From Vitreoscilla filiformis (lineage in GTDB: Bacteria > Pseudomonadota > Gammaproteobacteria > Burkholderiales > Burkholderiaceae_C): 64,000 bases of DNA. Of the stretch, positions 41,354 to 49,353 are shown one piece after another. The stretch's first letter is position 1, and each line of letters begins with the position of its first letter. Made by a program: the position numbers and the translations under genes. The DNA lies in NCBI RefSeq assembly GCF_002222655.1, contig NZ_CP022423.1, positions 3,286,001-3,350,000 of the forward strand. Reading direction: 5' to 3'. A model generated the notes under the pieces. It was given only the letters and a program-made list of their open reading frames with translations, was not told where the DNA came from and did no database searches.

Positions 41354-43183
41354 ATGTACCAAAAAGACTCTCCCACCGTCGCCACCATGATGTTCGGGCG
41401 GCGCCGGGCCATTGAGGCGCTGCGCTCGCCCTGGCTGATGCCGGCCTTCATCGTGCTGATGATGCTGGTGCCGCTGCTGCCCATCCCCGAGTTTTGGATC
41501 ACCCAGCTCAACTACATCGGCCTGTACGCCCAAGTCGGGCTGGGGCTGGTGCTGTTGACGGGGGTGTCGGGCCTGACCTCCTTCGGCCAAGCGGCCTTCG
41601 TCGGCGTGGGCGCCTACACCACGGCGTATCTCACGCTCAACACGGGCCTGTCGCCGTTCATCACGCTGTTCATCGGCCAGGCGCTGGTGGTGTTGGTGGC
41701 CATCGTGCTGGGTTTCCTCACCCTGCGCATGAGCGGCCATTACCTGCCGCTGGCCACGCTGGCCTGGGCGCTGTCGCTCAACTACACCATGGCCAACATG
41801 GAGTCGCTGGGCAAATACGACGGCCTGTTGGGCGTGCCGGCCATCAACCTGTTCGGCCTGAGTTTTGCCGATGGCCGGGCGATGTACGTGCTGATCTGGG
41901 GCGCGGCCTTCATTTCGGCGGTGAGTGTGTTGCACCTGCTGAACTCGCGTTCGGGCCGGGCCATCCGCTCGCTGAAAAGCGGCATCACGATGGCCGAGGC
42001 GATGGGCATTTCCACCTTCCAATACAAGCTGCTGGCCTTCGTGCTGGCGGCGATGATGGCGGGGATGTCCGGCTGGTTGTTCGCGCACTTTCAGCGCACG
42101 GTGAACCCGTCGCCGTTCAGCTTGGCCAAGGGCATTGAATACCTGTTCATGGCGGTGCTGGGGGGGATCGGCCACGTCTGGGGCGCGTTTGCGGGCTCGG
42201 GCGCGGTGAAGATCATCGAAGACCAACTGCAAGTGCTGCTGCCCAAGCTGATCGGCACCAGCGGCAACTTTGAGATCATCGTCTTCGGCCTCATCCTCAT
42301 CGGCGTGTTGAAGTACGCGCCGGAAGGGCTGTGGAGTTTTGTCGAACGCTGGGTGCCGGCCTTCCAACGTGAACGCGATTGGGGCGGCGCCAAACCCCTG
42401 CCCAGCCGCGACAAACCCGCACGCGGCGAGCTGCTGCTCGACGTGCAACAGGTGCGCAAGGAGTTCGGCGGCCTGGTGGCGGTGAACGATGTGAGCTTCA
42501 GCATCCGTGCGGGCGACATCATGGGGCTGCTCGGCCCGAACGGCGCGGGCAAAAGCACGACGTTCAACCTGATCACCGGCGTGTTGGGGCTGACGAGCGG
42601 CGCCGTGATGTTCCGAGGCCAGAACGTGGCCGGCTTGCCCAGCCGCGAGATCGCCAAGCGCGGCATGAGCCGCACCTTCCAGCACGTCAAGATGATTGCG
42701 GAAATGACGGTGCTGGAAAACGTGGCCCTGGGCGGCTACCTGCGCACCCAAGCCGGCCCGGTGCAAGCGGTGCTGCGCTTGGATCGGGAGGAAGAACGGC
42801 GCTTGTTCGCTGAGGCCGAACGCCAACTGCGCCGCATCGGCATGGCGCATCAGATGAACGAGCTGGCGGGCAACCTGGCGCTGGGGCCGCAACGTTTGAT
42901 GGAAATCGCCCGTGCGCTGTGTACCGACCCGGCCTTGCTGCTGTTGGACGAACCCGCCGCCGGCCTGCGCTTGAAGGAAAAACAAGCCCTGGCCGAGGTG
43001 CTGCGCCAACTCAAGCAAGAAGGTCTGTCCATCATGTTGGTGGAGCACGACATGGACTTCGTCATGGGCTTGGTCGATCACATCACGGTGATGGAGTTTG
43101 GCACCAAGCTGATGTCGGGCACGCCTGCCGAGGTGCAAGCCAGCCCCGAGGTGCGCGCCGCCTACTTGGGCACCGAGCACTGA
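41354..43183 (+). CDS. Fused ABC permease-ATPase (LivM-LivG type)
   Basis: This 609 aa two-domain protein joins a LivM-like permease (about 1-340, eight or nine hydrophobic segments, SFGQAAFVGVGAYT, EAMGIS coupling loop) to a LivG-like ATPase (about 365-609). The ATPase has Walker A GPNGAGKS (394-401), an atypical signature region LALGPQRLMEIARAL (near 509) and Walker B LLLLDEPAAGL (near 529). The signature lacks the usual S-G-G-Q core and shows L-G-P-Q. Such fusions are known in this transporter class. A separate LivF follows, so the transporter would be two permeases and two ATPase domains. Confidence 0.92.
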   Translation: MYQKDSPTVATMMFGRRRAIEALRSPWLMPAFIVLMMLVPLLPIPEFWITQLNYIGLYAQVGLGLVLLTGVSGLTSFGQAAFVGVGAYTTAYLTLNTGLSPFITLFIGQALVVLVAIVLGFLTLRMSGHYLPLATLAWALSLNYTMANMESLGKYDGLLGVPAINLFGLSFADGRAMYVLIWGAAFISAVSVLHLLNSRSGRAIRSLKSGITMAEAMGISTFQYKLLAFVLAAMMAGMSGWLFAHFQRTVNPSPFSLAKGIEYLFMAVLGGIGHVWGAFAGSGAVKIIEDQLQVLLPKLIGTSGNFEIIVFGLILIGVLKYAPEGLWSFVERWVPAFQRERDWGGAKPLPSRDKPARGELLLDVQQVRKEFGGLVAVNDVSFSIRAGDIMGLLGPNGAGKSTTFNLITGVLGLTSGAVMFRGQNVAGLPSREIAKRGMSRTFQHVKMIAEMTVLENVALGGYLRTQAGPVQAVLRLDREEERRLFAEAERQLRRIGMAHQMNELAGNLALGPQRLMEIARALCTDPALLLLDEPAAGLRLKEKQALAEVLRQLKQEGLSIMLVEHDMDFVMGLVDHITVMEFGTKLMSGTPAEVQASPEVRAAYLGTEH

Positions 43184-43210
43184 CCTGCCGCACGCCAAAG
43201 GAACTTGAAC

Positions 43211-43939
43211 ATGAGCGACAACATCCTGAGCGTGCGCGATCTGCACGCGGGCTACGGCAAGGCCGAGGTGCTCTCGGGTCTGAACCTGAATCTGCCGCGA
43301 GGGTCGGTGGTGACGGTGATTGGCCCGAACGGCGCCGGCAAATCCACCACCTTGAACGCCTTGATGGGCGTGCTGCGCGCCAAAGGCAGCATCGTGTTTG
43401 ACGGCCAAGACGTGACCGACGCCACGCTCGAAGAGCGCGTGATGGCCGGCCTCGCCCTGGTGCCGGAAAAGCGTGAACTCTTTTCCACCATGCCGGTGGA
43501 AGACAACCTGGTGCTGGGCGGCTTCAAGCCCATGCGCCAAGGCGTGGCCAACTGGCGCAGCACGCTGGACGAGGTTTACGCCATCTTCCCGCGCTTGAAG
43601 GAGCGCCGGGCGCAGTTGGCCGGCACGCTTTCGGGCGGTGAGCGCCAGATGTTGGCGGTGGGCCGTGCGCTGATGAGCCGCCCCAAGGTGCTGATGCTGG
43701 ACGAACCCAGCCTGGGGCTGGCGCCGCTGATCGTGAAGGAGATTTTCCGCACCATCGACCAACTGCGCTCGACCGGGGTGTCCATTCTGTTGATTGAGCA
43801 GAACGCCCGCGCCGCGCTGGAGGTGGCCGACTACGGTTATGTGCTGGAAACCGGCGCGGTGGCACTCGAAGGCCCGGCGAAAGCGTTGGCGGGGGATTCG
43901 CGGGTGATTGATACCTACCTCGGGGCTAAGAAGCACTGA
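43211..43939 (+). CDS. LivF-type ABC ATPase
   Basis: This 242 aa ATPase has Walker A GPNGAGKST (38-46), an LSGGERQMLAVGRAL signature and Walker B LMLDEPSLGLAPL. The ATG at 43211 has AAGGA 8 bp upstream; a TTG 6 bp earlier is a weaker choice. It is the second ATPase of the importer encoded by 39-44 kb. A GC-rich hairpin follows the gene. Confidence 0.93.
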   Translation: MSDNILSVRDLHAGYGKAEVLSGLNLNLPRGSVVTVIGPNGAGKSTTLNALMGVLRAKGSIVFDGQDVTDATLEERVMAGLALVPEKRELFSTMPVEDNLVLGGFKPMRQGVANWRSTLDEVYAIFPRLKERRAQLAGTLSGGERQMLAVGRALMSRPKVLMLDEPSLGLAPLIVKEIFRTIDQLRSTGVSILLIEQNARAALEVADYGYVLETGAVALEGPAKALAGDSRVIDTYLGAKKH

Positions 43940-43940
43940 A

Positions 43941-43990
43941 ACCGCCCCCTCTCCCCAACCCCTCTCCCACGAGGGGAGAGGGGCTTTATT
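43941..43990 (+). repeat. Pyrimidine-rich intergenic hairpin, possible terminator
   Basis: CCCCTCTCCC (43959-43968) pairs with GGGAGAGGGG (43974-43983) around a 5 nt loop, followed by CTTTATTC. A partial copy of the same arm (CCCCTCTCCCC) lies just before at 43946-43956. Similar CCCCTCTCC intergenic repeats are widespread in proteobacteria. It may end part of the livF transcript. Confidence 0.55.
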
Positions 43991-44010
43991 CAAGACATGC
44001 AGGAGCCGCC

Positions 44011-45768
44011 ATGTGGCGTTTTGATCCCCCGTTGCGCGACATGCGCTTTGTCATCGATGAAGTGTTGGGTGCCCCGGCGGCCTGGGCCGCGATGAGCGAC
44101 TTTGACGGCCTCGACGCCGACACCGCCGCCCAGGTGTTGGAAGAAGCCGGGCGCTTCGCCTCGGAAGTGCTGTTCCCCACCAACTCGCCCGGCGATTTGG
44201 AGGGCTGCCGCTGGAACGATGGTCACGTCACCACGCCCAAGGGCTACCGCGAGGCGTATCAAGCGTTTGTGGCCGGGGGTTGGCCGGCGCTGGCGTGTGA
44301 TCCGGCATGCGGCGGCCAAGGTCTGCCGGCAGTGCTGAACGCGGCGCTGTATGAAATGCTGGCCGCCGCCAACCACGCTTGGACGATGTACCCCGGCTTG
44401 CTGCACGGCGCTTACGAGGTTTTGCACCAGCACGCCACCGGCTGGCTGCGCGACCTGTACTTGCCCAAGGTGACGAGCGGCGAATGGCTCTCCACCATGT
44501 GTTTGACGGAAGCGCACGCCGGCTCCGACCTGGGTTTGCTGCGCACCCGCGCCGTGCCGGCTGAGGACGGCAGTTACCGCCTCACCGGCACCAAAATTTT
44601 CATTTCGGGCGGGGATTCGGATCTGACCGACAACATCGTCCACCTCGTGCTGGCGCGTTTGCCGGATGCGCCGGCGGGCACCAAGGGGCTGTCGCTGTTC
44701 CTCGCGCCCAAGTTTTTGCCGGATGGCTCACGCAACGCCGCCCGCTGCGATGGCATCGAAAAGAAGATGGGCATCAAGGGCAGCGGCACCTGTGTGATGA
44801 GCTTCGAGAACGCCACCGGCTGGCTGTTGGGCGAGCCGAATCGCGGGCTGGCGGCCATGTTCTTGATGATGAACGCGGCGCGCTTGCATGTGGGCTTGCA
44901 GGGGCTGGGGCATTTGGAAATCGCCAGCCAAAACGCGCTGCGCTACGCCAGCGAGCGCGTGCAACTGCGCTCGCCTACCAAGCCGGCTGACGCGCCCAAA
45001 GGCCCAGCGGATGTGATCGCCTTCCACCCGGCGATGCGTCGCCAGTTGCTCACGCTGCAAGCACGCACCCAAGCCGCCCGCGTGCTGGCCTACTGGGCCG
45101 GCCATGCGCTGGACGAGCAAGCCAGCCATCCGGACGCCGCCACCCGCGCCGCTGCCGGTGAACGCGCCACGCTGTTGACGCCCGTCATCAAAGCCATGTT
45201 GACCGATTACGGCCACTACGGCGCCGACCGGGCGTTGGGCATCTGGGGCGGCCACGGGTTTGTGCACGATTACGGCATCGAGCAAATCGTGCGGGACAGC
45301 CGCATTGCGCTGATCTACGAAGGCACGAACGAGATTCAGGCCATCGACCTGCTGCTGCGCAAGGTGCTACCGGACGGCGGCGCCAAGCTGGGCGCACTGC
45401 TGGCGTGGGCCTCGGAACAGTGCGAAGGTTCGGTGCATGCCGAAGCGGCCCGCGCTGGCCTGCGGGCGGTGGCCGATGCCGTCGCTGCGCTGGCGGCGGA
45501 TGCGCAAGCGGATGCGGAATTGCCCTTCCGTGCGGCGGACGATCTGTTGTTCGCCTTGGGTGAAGCCTTGCTGGGCGCGGCCTGGGCGCGCTCGGATGCG
45601 GTGGCCACCGCCGCACTGGCCCGTGGTGATGGCGATGCGGCGTTCTACACCGACAAACAAACGCTGGCGCAGTTTCACTTTGCTTGGCTGGGCGGGGAGC
45701 TGAAGCACCGTCTGGACGGCGTGGCGGCAGCGCGGGCGGTGTTGCCGTTTGTGGCGTTGGCGGAGTAA
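44011..45768 (+). CDS. Acyl-CoA dehydrogenase, long form with C-terminal extra domain
   Basis: This 585 aa FAD-dependent dehydrogenase would introduce the 2,3 double bond into an acyl-CoA. It has an N-terminal helical extension (MWRFDPPLRDMRFVIDEVL), the CLTEAHAGSDLG FAD-binding block and a GIKGSGTCVMSFENA middle segment. The catalytic Glu lies in the IYEGTNEIQAIDLLLRK motif. A C-terminal extra helical domain runs from about 470 to the end. This is the 590-residue subgroup seen in beta-oxidation clusters. It follows the ABC importer by 71 bp and is probably part of the same catabolic module. Confidence 0.92.
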   Translation: MWRFDPPLRDMRFVIDEVLGAPAAWAAMSDFDGLDADTAAQVLEEAGRFASEVLFPTNSPGDLEGCRWNDGHVTTPKGYREAYQAFVAGGWPALACDPACGGQGLPAVLNAALYEMLAAANHAWTMYPGLLHGAYEVLHQHATGWLRDLYLPKVTSGEWLSTMCLTEAHAGSDLGLLRTRAVPAEDGSYRLTGTKIFISGGDSDLTDNIVHLVLARLPDAPAGTKGLSLFLAPKFLPDGSRNAARCDGIEKKMGIKGSGTCVMSFENATGWLLGEPNRGLAAMFLMMNAARLHVGLQGLGHLEIASQNALRYASERVQLRSPTKPADAPKGPADVIAFHPAMRRQLLTLQARTQAARVLAYWAGHALDEQASHPDAATRAAAGERATLLTPVIKAMLTDYGHYGADRALGIWGGHGFVHDYGIEQIVRDSRIALIYEGTNEIQAIDLLLRKVLPDGGAKLGALLAWASEQCEGSVHAEAARAGLRAVADAVAALAADAQADAELPFRAADDLLFALGEALLGAAWARSDAVATAALARGDGDAAFYTDKQTLAQFHFAWLGGELKHRLDGVAAARAVLPFVALAE

Positions 45769-45773
45769 GCGCC

Positions 45774-46715
45774 TCAAGGCTCACGGCGCTGCGCCGGGGA
45801 CGCCGACCGCAGTGGCAGCGCCAGCAATTGCAGCCATTGCGTGTTGGCGGGGTAGGCGGTCCGATCCGGCACGCCCAGCGCGGCGGGCGCAACGCCGGGC
45901 AGGCGGTAGCTGCCAAAAAGCTGATCCCACACGCTGAACACGGCGGCGTAGTTGCGGGCTTCCGCCGGGTCTGCGCTGTGGTGGAAGCGGTGCAGCTCGG
46001 TGCCGATGAACACGCGGTTCAACCAGCCGGCCCGGATGTCCACATTGAAGTGCGACACCAACCCCTGAAACCCGTTGAACACCGCCGCTGCAAACGCCGC
46101 TTCGGGCGTCAGCCCCAACCCGATGGCCGGCAGCAGCAACACGATTCGCACATACGCACTCTGAATGGGGTGCCCGGCGGCGTGCATGAACACATAAACC
46201 TGTTCTGGCAAATGGTGCAGCACATGCGTGCGCCACATCCACCGGCCCAACCGACCTCGGCCCTCGTGGCAGTAACGGTGCAGCCCGTACCACGCCAGAT
46301 CGGCCAACGCCGCTGCGATCAGCGCTTGCACCGGCCACGGCAACCCAGAGGCCCCCAGTGAGCACAACACCCGATGCCCCACCAGCCAGGTGATGCCGTG
46401 GGTGGCCGCCACCATGGCCGCGCCGTTCACCACCAGCATGGGCAGGTCTCGGACGAAGAACAGCGTGCGGGTCATGCCCCAGTCTGGGCGCATCGGCATC
46501 CAGCGCTCCAACAGCAGCAGCACGGTGATGAGGGAGCCCAGGTACACCGGGTAGGCCGTGCCCACGGGGCCGAAGGTGCCAGCGGCTTCGGCGGCGATGT
46601 ACACCAGGGTGAGCCCCAGCGCACCCAGGGTGCCAGGCGAGCGGAGAGGGTTTGCATCATGGTGGGCTGTGCTTGAGTCAACATGCCACCATGATCGGAA
46701 CACCCCCCTGCGCAT
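45774..46715 (-). CDS. Sterol desaturase/fatty-acid hydroxylase family membrane protein
   Basis: This 313 aa membrane protein belongs to the di-iron hydroxylase superfamily. His clusters fit the three-box pattern: HRYCHE (YGLHRYCHEG), HVLHHLPEQ and TELHRFHHSADP, with five or six hydrophobic segments. Substrate cannot be predicted; members act on sterols, fatty acids, carotenoids or ether lipids. The ATG at 46715 is favoured because the next upstream in-frame ATG would overlap the divergent TetR gene. The gene is convergent with the acyl-CoA dehydrogenase (5 bp gap). Confidence 0.82.
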   Translation of the reverse strand: MRRGVFRSWWHVDSSTAHHDANPLRSPGTLGALGLTLVYIAAEAAGTFGPVGTAYPVYLGSLITVLLLLERWMPMRPDWGMTRTLFFVRDLPMLVVNGAAMVAATHGITWLVGHRVLCSLGASGLPWPVQALIAAALADLAWYGLHRYCHEGRGRLGRWMWRTHVLHHLPEQVYVFMHAAGHPIQSAYVRIVLLLPAIGLGLTPEAAFAAAVFNGFQGLVSHFNVDIRAGWLNRVFIGTELHRFHHSADPAEARNYAAVFSVWDQLFGSYRLPGVAPAALGVPDRTAYPANTQWLQLLALPLRSASPAQRREP

Positions 46716-46740
46716 CGCAAGCCATCCTCGGGGTGGACTG

Positions 46741-46752
46741 TCTGATAACAGA
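46741..46752. promoter_or_regulatory. Weak palindrome between desaturase and TetR genes
   Basis: TCTG-ATAA-CAGA forms a short inverted repeat in the 67 bp divergent gap. TetR regulators often bind such a gap, but four-base arms are weak evidence. Confidence 0.25.
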
Positions 46753-46782
46753 TGGATCGCCGCCACATGTTCAGCAACTGCC

Positions 46783-47223
46783 ATGGCCAAACCTTCTTCT
46801 GAGCCGGATCGCCGCATTGCCAAAACCAAACTCGCCCTGCGCGATGCCATGCTTGCCCTGCTGCCGCACACCGGGTGGGATGGGCTGTCCATCCAAGCCC
46901 TTTGCGAGCGGGCCAACATCGGGCGCTCCACCTTCTACCTGCACTACCAGGGCAAGGATGATTTGTTGTCCGACAGCCTGGCCGGCCAGCGGGCGCATTT
47001 GACCGACGCCCAAGCCGACAAGCCCGCCGGCTTGCCCATGCTGCGGGGCTTGTTGGCGCACATGGTGGAACAAAGCGAGGTGTTCCGGGCCGTCATTGGC
47101 AAACGGGGCAGCCACGCCATTGCTGCGCGCTTCAAAAACATGGTGCGGGAGGTGGTGGAGGTGGAGGTGGAGCTCCAGCGCCGGGCGGTGCCGGCCGAGG
47201 CATGCCCGTGGTTGGCCAGTTAG
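46783..47223 (+). CDS. TetR-family regulator, C-terminally shortened
   Basis: The N-terminal HTH is complete and typical (LRDAMLALLPHTGWDGLSIQALCERANIGRSTFYLHYQGKDDLLSD in meaning; about residues 15-60). The ATG at 46783 gives 146 aa, while family members are usually 185-210 aa. The reading frame stops at TAG (47221-47223), exactly where base composition changes from GC-rich to strongly AT-rich. I infer that an insertion has removed the last helices of the ligand/dimer domain. It is divergent from the desaturase gene and may have regulated it. Whether the shortened protein folds is unknown. Confidence 0.75.
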   Translation: MAKPSSEPDRRIAKTKLALRDAMLALLPHTGWDGLSIQALCERANIGRSTFYLHYQGKDDLLSDSLAGQRAHLTDAQADKPAGLPMLRGLLAHMVEQSEVFRAVIGKRGSHAIAARFKNMVREVVEVEVELQRRAVPAEACPWLAS

Positions 47224-47270
47224 AAATTTAGTAGAATCCAAATCCCGCAACGCAACCAATGAGGTTTGAA

Positions 47271-47495
47271 ATGCCAATCAAGTGCAATGACACGGACGCT
47301 TTGATCGAATTCGTAAAAGGAAAATATCCTACCGCAGTTTTCACTAATCCAACTGCAATTCAGCAAAAAATTAATTTTCCTTGCGGGCTCGTCATGAATA
47401 TATATAACACGGGAACAGTCAACTTTCAAGGAAACAGTCATGGAAATACAATAGCCGAATATTTGATAAAATATATTAATTTGATTAATCAGTGA
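47271..47495 (+). CDS. Small unknown protein A of the AT-rich insert
   Basis: This 74 aa protein is of unknown function. The ATG at 47271 has GAGGT 5 bp upstream; an ATG at 47259 in frame would add four residues. A central YNTGTVNFQGN segment resembles the TBP-like fold found at the N-terminus of RNase HIII (DUF3378 type), where a strand-turn-strand carries TGKxxxQG. The remainder (DALIEFVKGKYP; AEYLIKYINLIN) is helical. Codon use is AT-rich, unlike neighbours. It is followed by another small gene 9 bp downstream, so the two probably form a transcription unit. Confidence 0.65.
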   Translation: MPIKCNDTDALIEFVKGKYPTAVFTNPTAIQQKINFPCGLVMNIYNTGTVNFQGNSHGNTIAEYLIKYINLINQ

Positions 47496-47504
47496 GATAA
47501 AATT

Positions 47505-47753
47505 ATGAGAAAAATAGAGTTTACTTGTGATTCTTGTGGTGAATTACATTCAGTCGATACTTCTGAATTTGACTACGAGGCTGTTGATTCTGATGAGCGC
47601 CAGATGGGAACGGAAACAACATACGAAGGTGAATTGACAATAACATGTGAATGTGGTGCAGAAATCTCAGTTACACATCGTTTTTGGGAGTACCCAGAAG
47701 GGTCACCACCAAATCATGAAGAGGTTGACATAGATGGAGGAACCCCAGCATAA
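47505..47753 (+). CDS. Small unknown protein B with Cys pairs
   Basis: This 82 aa acidic protein has CDSC near the N-terminus (residues 8-11) and CEC near residue 50, a layout suggesting a zinc ribbon with CxxC and CxC ligands. The middle is Glu/Asp/Thr rich, and the end is a Pro-rich acidic tail. No family is recognised. It starts 9 bp after gene A. No strong ribosome binding site is visible apart from a GTGAGATAAAA-like stretch. The pair arrangement is compatible with a toxin-antitoxin, immunity or phage-derived module, but nothing in the sequence proves that. Confidence 0.65.
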   Translation: MRKIEFTCDSCGELHSVDTSEFDYEAVDSDERQMGTETTYEGELTITCECGAEISVTHRFWEYPEGSPPNHEEVDIDGGTPA

Positions 47754-47800
47754 ACAATATTACCTCAAAAGGCGATGATTAAATTCATCAGAAATTTCTA

Positions 47801-47871
47801 ATCGGGTAGCCGGGGGTCTTTAGCCCCCAGCTCCCACACCACCCACCATGCGGGTCCGCAGTGGGCGGTTC
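47801..47871 (-). ncRNA. Group II intron domains V and VI
   Basis: Domain V reads GAACCGCCCAC...TGCGGACCCGCA...GTGGGTGGT on the minus strand, with the expected long stem and CCGCC catalytic region. Domain VI pairs GGGGG with CCCCC. The likely branch-point A is 7 nt from the intron end (complement of 47807). Confidence 0.85.
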
Positions 47872-47913
47872 AACAAGTCGGCTCGCTCGACGAAGCTCGC
47901 TTCTCTTTCTCGC

Positions 47914-49353
47914 TCAGGTGTACCCCTGAGCTTTCTTCCATAGGGCCACCACACTCACCAGGCCCGTCTCGTGCAACCTCTCGTTTGTCAACGCGATTCG
48001 CAACGCCGGACTCCTGGCCATGCGCCAGTTCCCCTTGCCACTCAGTCCGTGCCTAAAGGCCATGCGTCTATTCACGCCCAGCCTCAACAACTCCCGGATC
48101 TTCGTCCTGCTCCTCTTCCACCGTTTCCAGTAGACCGATCGCATCCGCCTTCTGATCCATTCGTCTAGCCCCGGCACAGTCCTCCAATACTGGCTGATCC
48201 CAAAGTACTGCATCCACCCTCGCACGTACTCCCTGAGCTTGCCCAAGCGGTAGTCCATCGACACCCCCCAGCCTTTGCTCGTCAGTCTGCGCACTCGGTT
48301 TTTGAAGCCCTCCAGCGCCTTCTTGTGCCACCGTATCTTGCCCGCCTTGATCGTGAAGCCTAGGAATTTGCACTCTCCCATCGGCGCAACCTGGCTCTTC
48401 GCCTGATTTACCCTGAGCCTGAGTTTTGCCTCCACAAACCTCTTGACGCTGTGCATCACCCGATGCCCCGCCCTCAGGCTGCGCACCAAAATCACCACAT
48501 CGTCCGCATAGCGCGCAAACCTGTGCCCTCTGCTGTGCAGTTGCTTGTCCAGCTCGTGCAACATCACATTGCCCAGTAACGGCGACAGCGGCCCGCCTTG
48601 TGGCGTCCCCACTTCGCTCGGCTCTACGCGGTATCCCACCAGCACCCCTGCTCTCAGGTAGTTGCCTATCAACCTCAGCAGCACCTTGTCCCCGATGGTG
48701 CGGCCCAGCAGCCCCATCAACACGTCGTGATTGACCGTGTCGAAGAACTTGGCCAAGTCCATGTCCACCGCGAATTTGTAGCCCTGCTTCACGTCTTGCT
48801 GCACCTGCTTGATCGCCTGGTGTGCACTGCGGCCTGGTCGGAACCCGTAGCTGTTCGGGCTGAACTCCACCTCGTACAGCGGGCTCAGCACCTGCGCTAT
48901 GGCTTGCTGGATCACCCTGTCCATCACGGTCGGGATGCCCAGCGCCCTCTTGCCTCCTCCAGCCTTCGGGATTTCCACCCTCCTGACCGGCTGCGGCTCG
49001 TAGCGCCCTCGCTCGATCTGCTCCTTGATCCTGGGCCAGTGTTGCCGCGCTTGTTCCGGGTAGTCCTCCACCGTCACGCCGTCTATGCCCGGCGCTCCTT
49101 TGTTGGCCCTCACCCGCTTCCACGCCTTCAACAGGTTGTCCCTGTCCAGCACCTTTTCTAGCAGTCCTTCTCGCTTCACTTCGTCTTGTCTCAAGGCTCG
49201 TTTCTCACCTCCACCGCCGCCCGCACACCTCCCCCGCTTCGGGTTCACCGGTGCCGTCGAGATGGCTGTGTCTGCTCCTTGTCTCTCGTTGTTCGGCCCT
49301 TCAGCGCGCTTACCCTGCGCCCCTACTATGGCCTCTGCTGACTTCTGCACCAT
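47914..49353 (-). CDS. ltrA: Group II intron reverse transcriptase/maturase
   Basis: This 479 aa intron-encoded protein has all RT blocks: KAWKRVRANKGAPGIDGVTVEDY, RPLGIPT-like RALGIPTVMDRVIQQAI, SYGFRPGRSAHQAI, DMDLAKFFDTVNHD, GTPQGGPLSPLLGN and the catalytic YADD in RFARYADDVVIL. A maturase X domain follows (KFLGFTI...; REYVRGWMQYFGIS). No HNH endonuclease domain is seen at the C-terminus. The start is uncertain: the frame is open back to 49830, but that part is intron RNA. The ATG at 49353 gives a normal length. It supports splicing and retromobility of the intron. Confidence 0.9.
   Translation of the reverse strand: MVQKSAEAIVGAQGKRAEGPNNERQGADTAISTAPVNPKRGRCAGGGGGEKRALRQDEVKREGLLEKVLDRDNLLKAWKRVRANKGAPGIDGVTVEDYPEQARQHWPRIKEQIERGRYEPQPVRRVEIPKAGGGKRALGIPTVMDRVIQQAIAQVLSPLYEVEFSPNSYGFRPGRSAHQAIKQVQQDVKQGYKFAVDMDLAKFFDTVNHDVLMGLLGRTIGDKVLLRLIGNYLRAGVLVGYRVEPSEVGTPQGGPLSPLLGNVMLHELDKQLHSRGHRFARYADDVVILVRSLRAGHRVMHSVKRFVEAKLRLRVNQAKSQVAPMGECKFLGFTIKAGKIRWHKKALEGFKNRVRRLTSKGWGVSMDYRLGKLREYVRGWMQYFGISQYWRTVPGLDEWIRRRMRSVYWKRWKRSRTKIRELLRLGVNRRMAFRHGLSGKGNWRMARSPALRIALTNERLHETGLVSVVALWKKAQGYT

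Larger units (their letters stand above)
47222..47800. mobile_element. AT-rich horizontally acquired insert
   Basis: About 580 bp of AT-rich DNA sits in an otherwise GC-rich window. It begins at the TetR stop and ends at the 3' end of the group II intron. It holds two small same-strand genes and no recognisable integrase. AGAAATTT occurs at both ends (47222-47229 and 47790-47797), which could be a short target duplication or chance in AT-rich sequence. Confidence 0.6.

Noticed and set aside
41270..43993. Minus-strand open frame of about 900 codons opposite the ABC transporter
   Set aside because: It is a shadow of the fused permease-ATPase and LivF genes, with the same His/Gln/Arg-rich bias.
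47761..47800. Terminator after the small gene pair (GATGA/TCATC hairpin)
   Set aside because: The stem is only 5 bp and A/T-rich with no T-run; the AGAAATTTCT palindrome beside it is too short to support a call.
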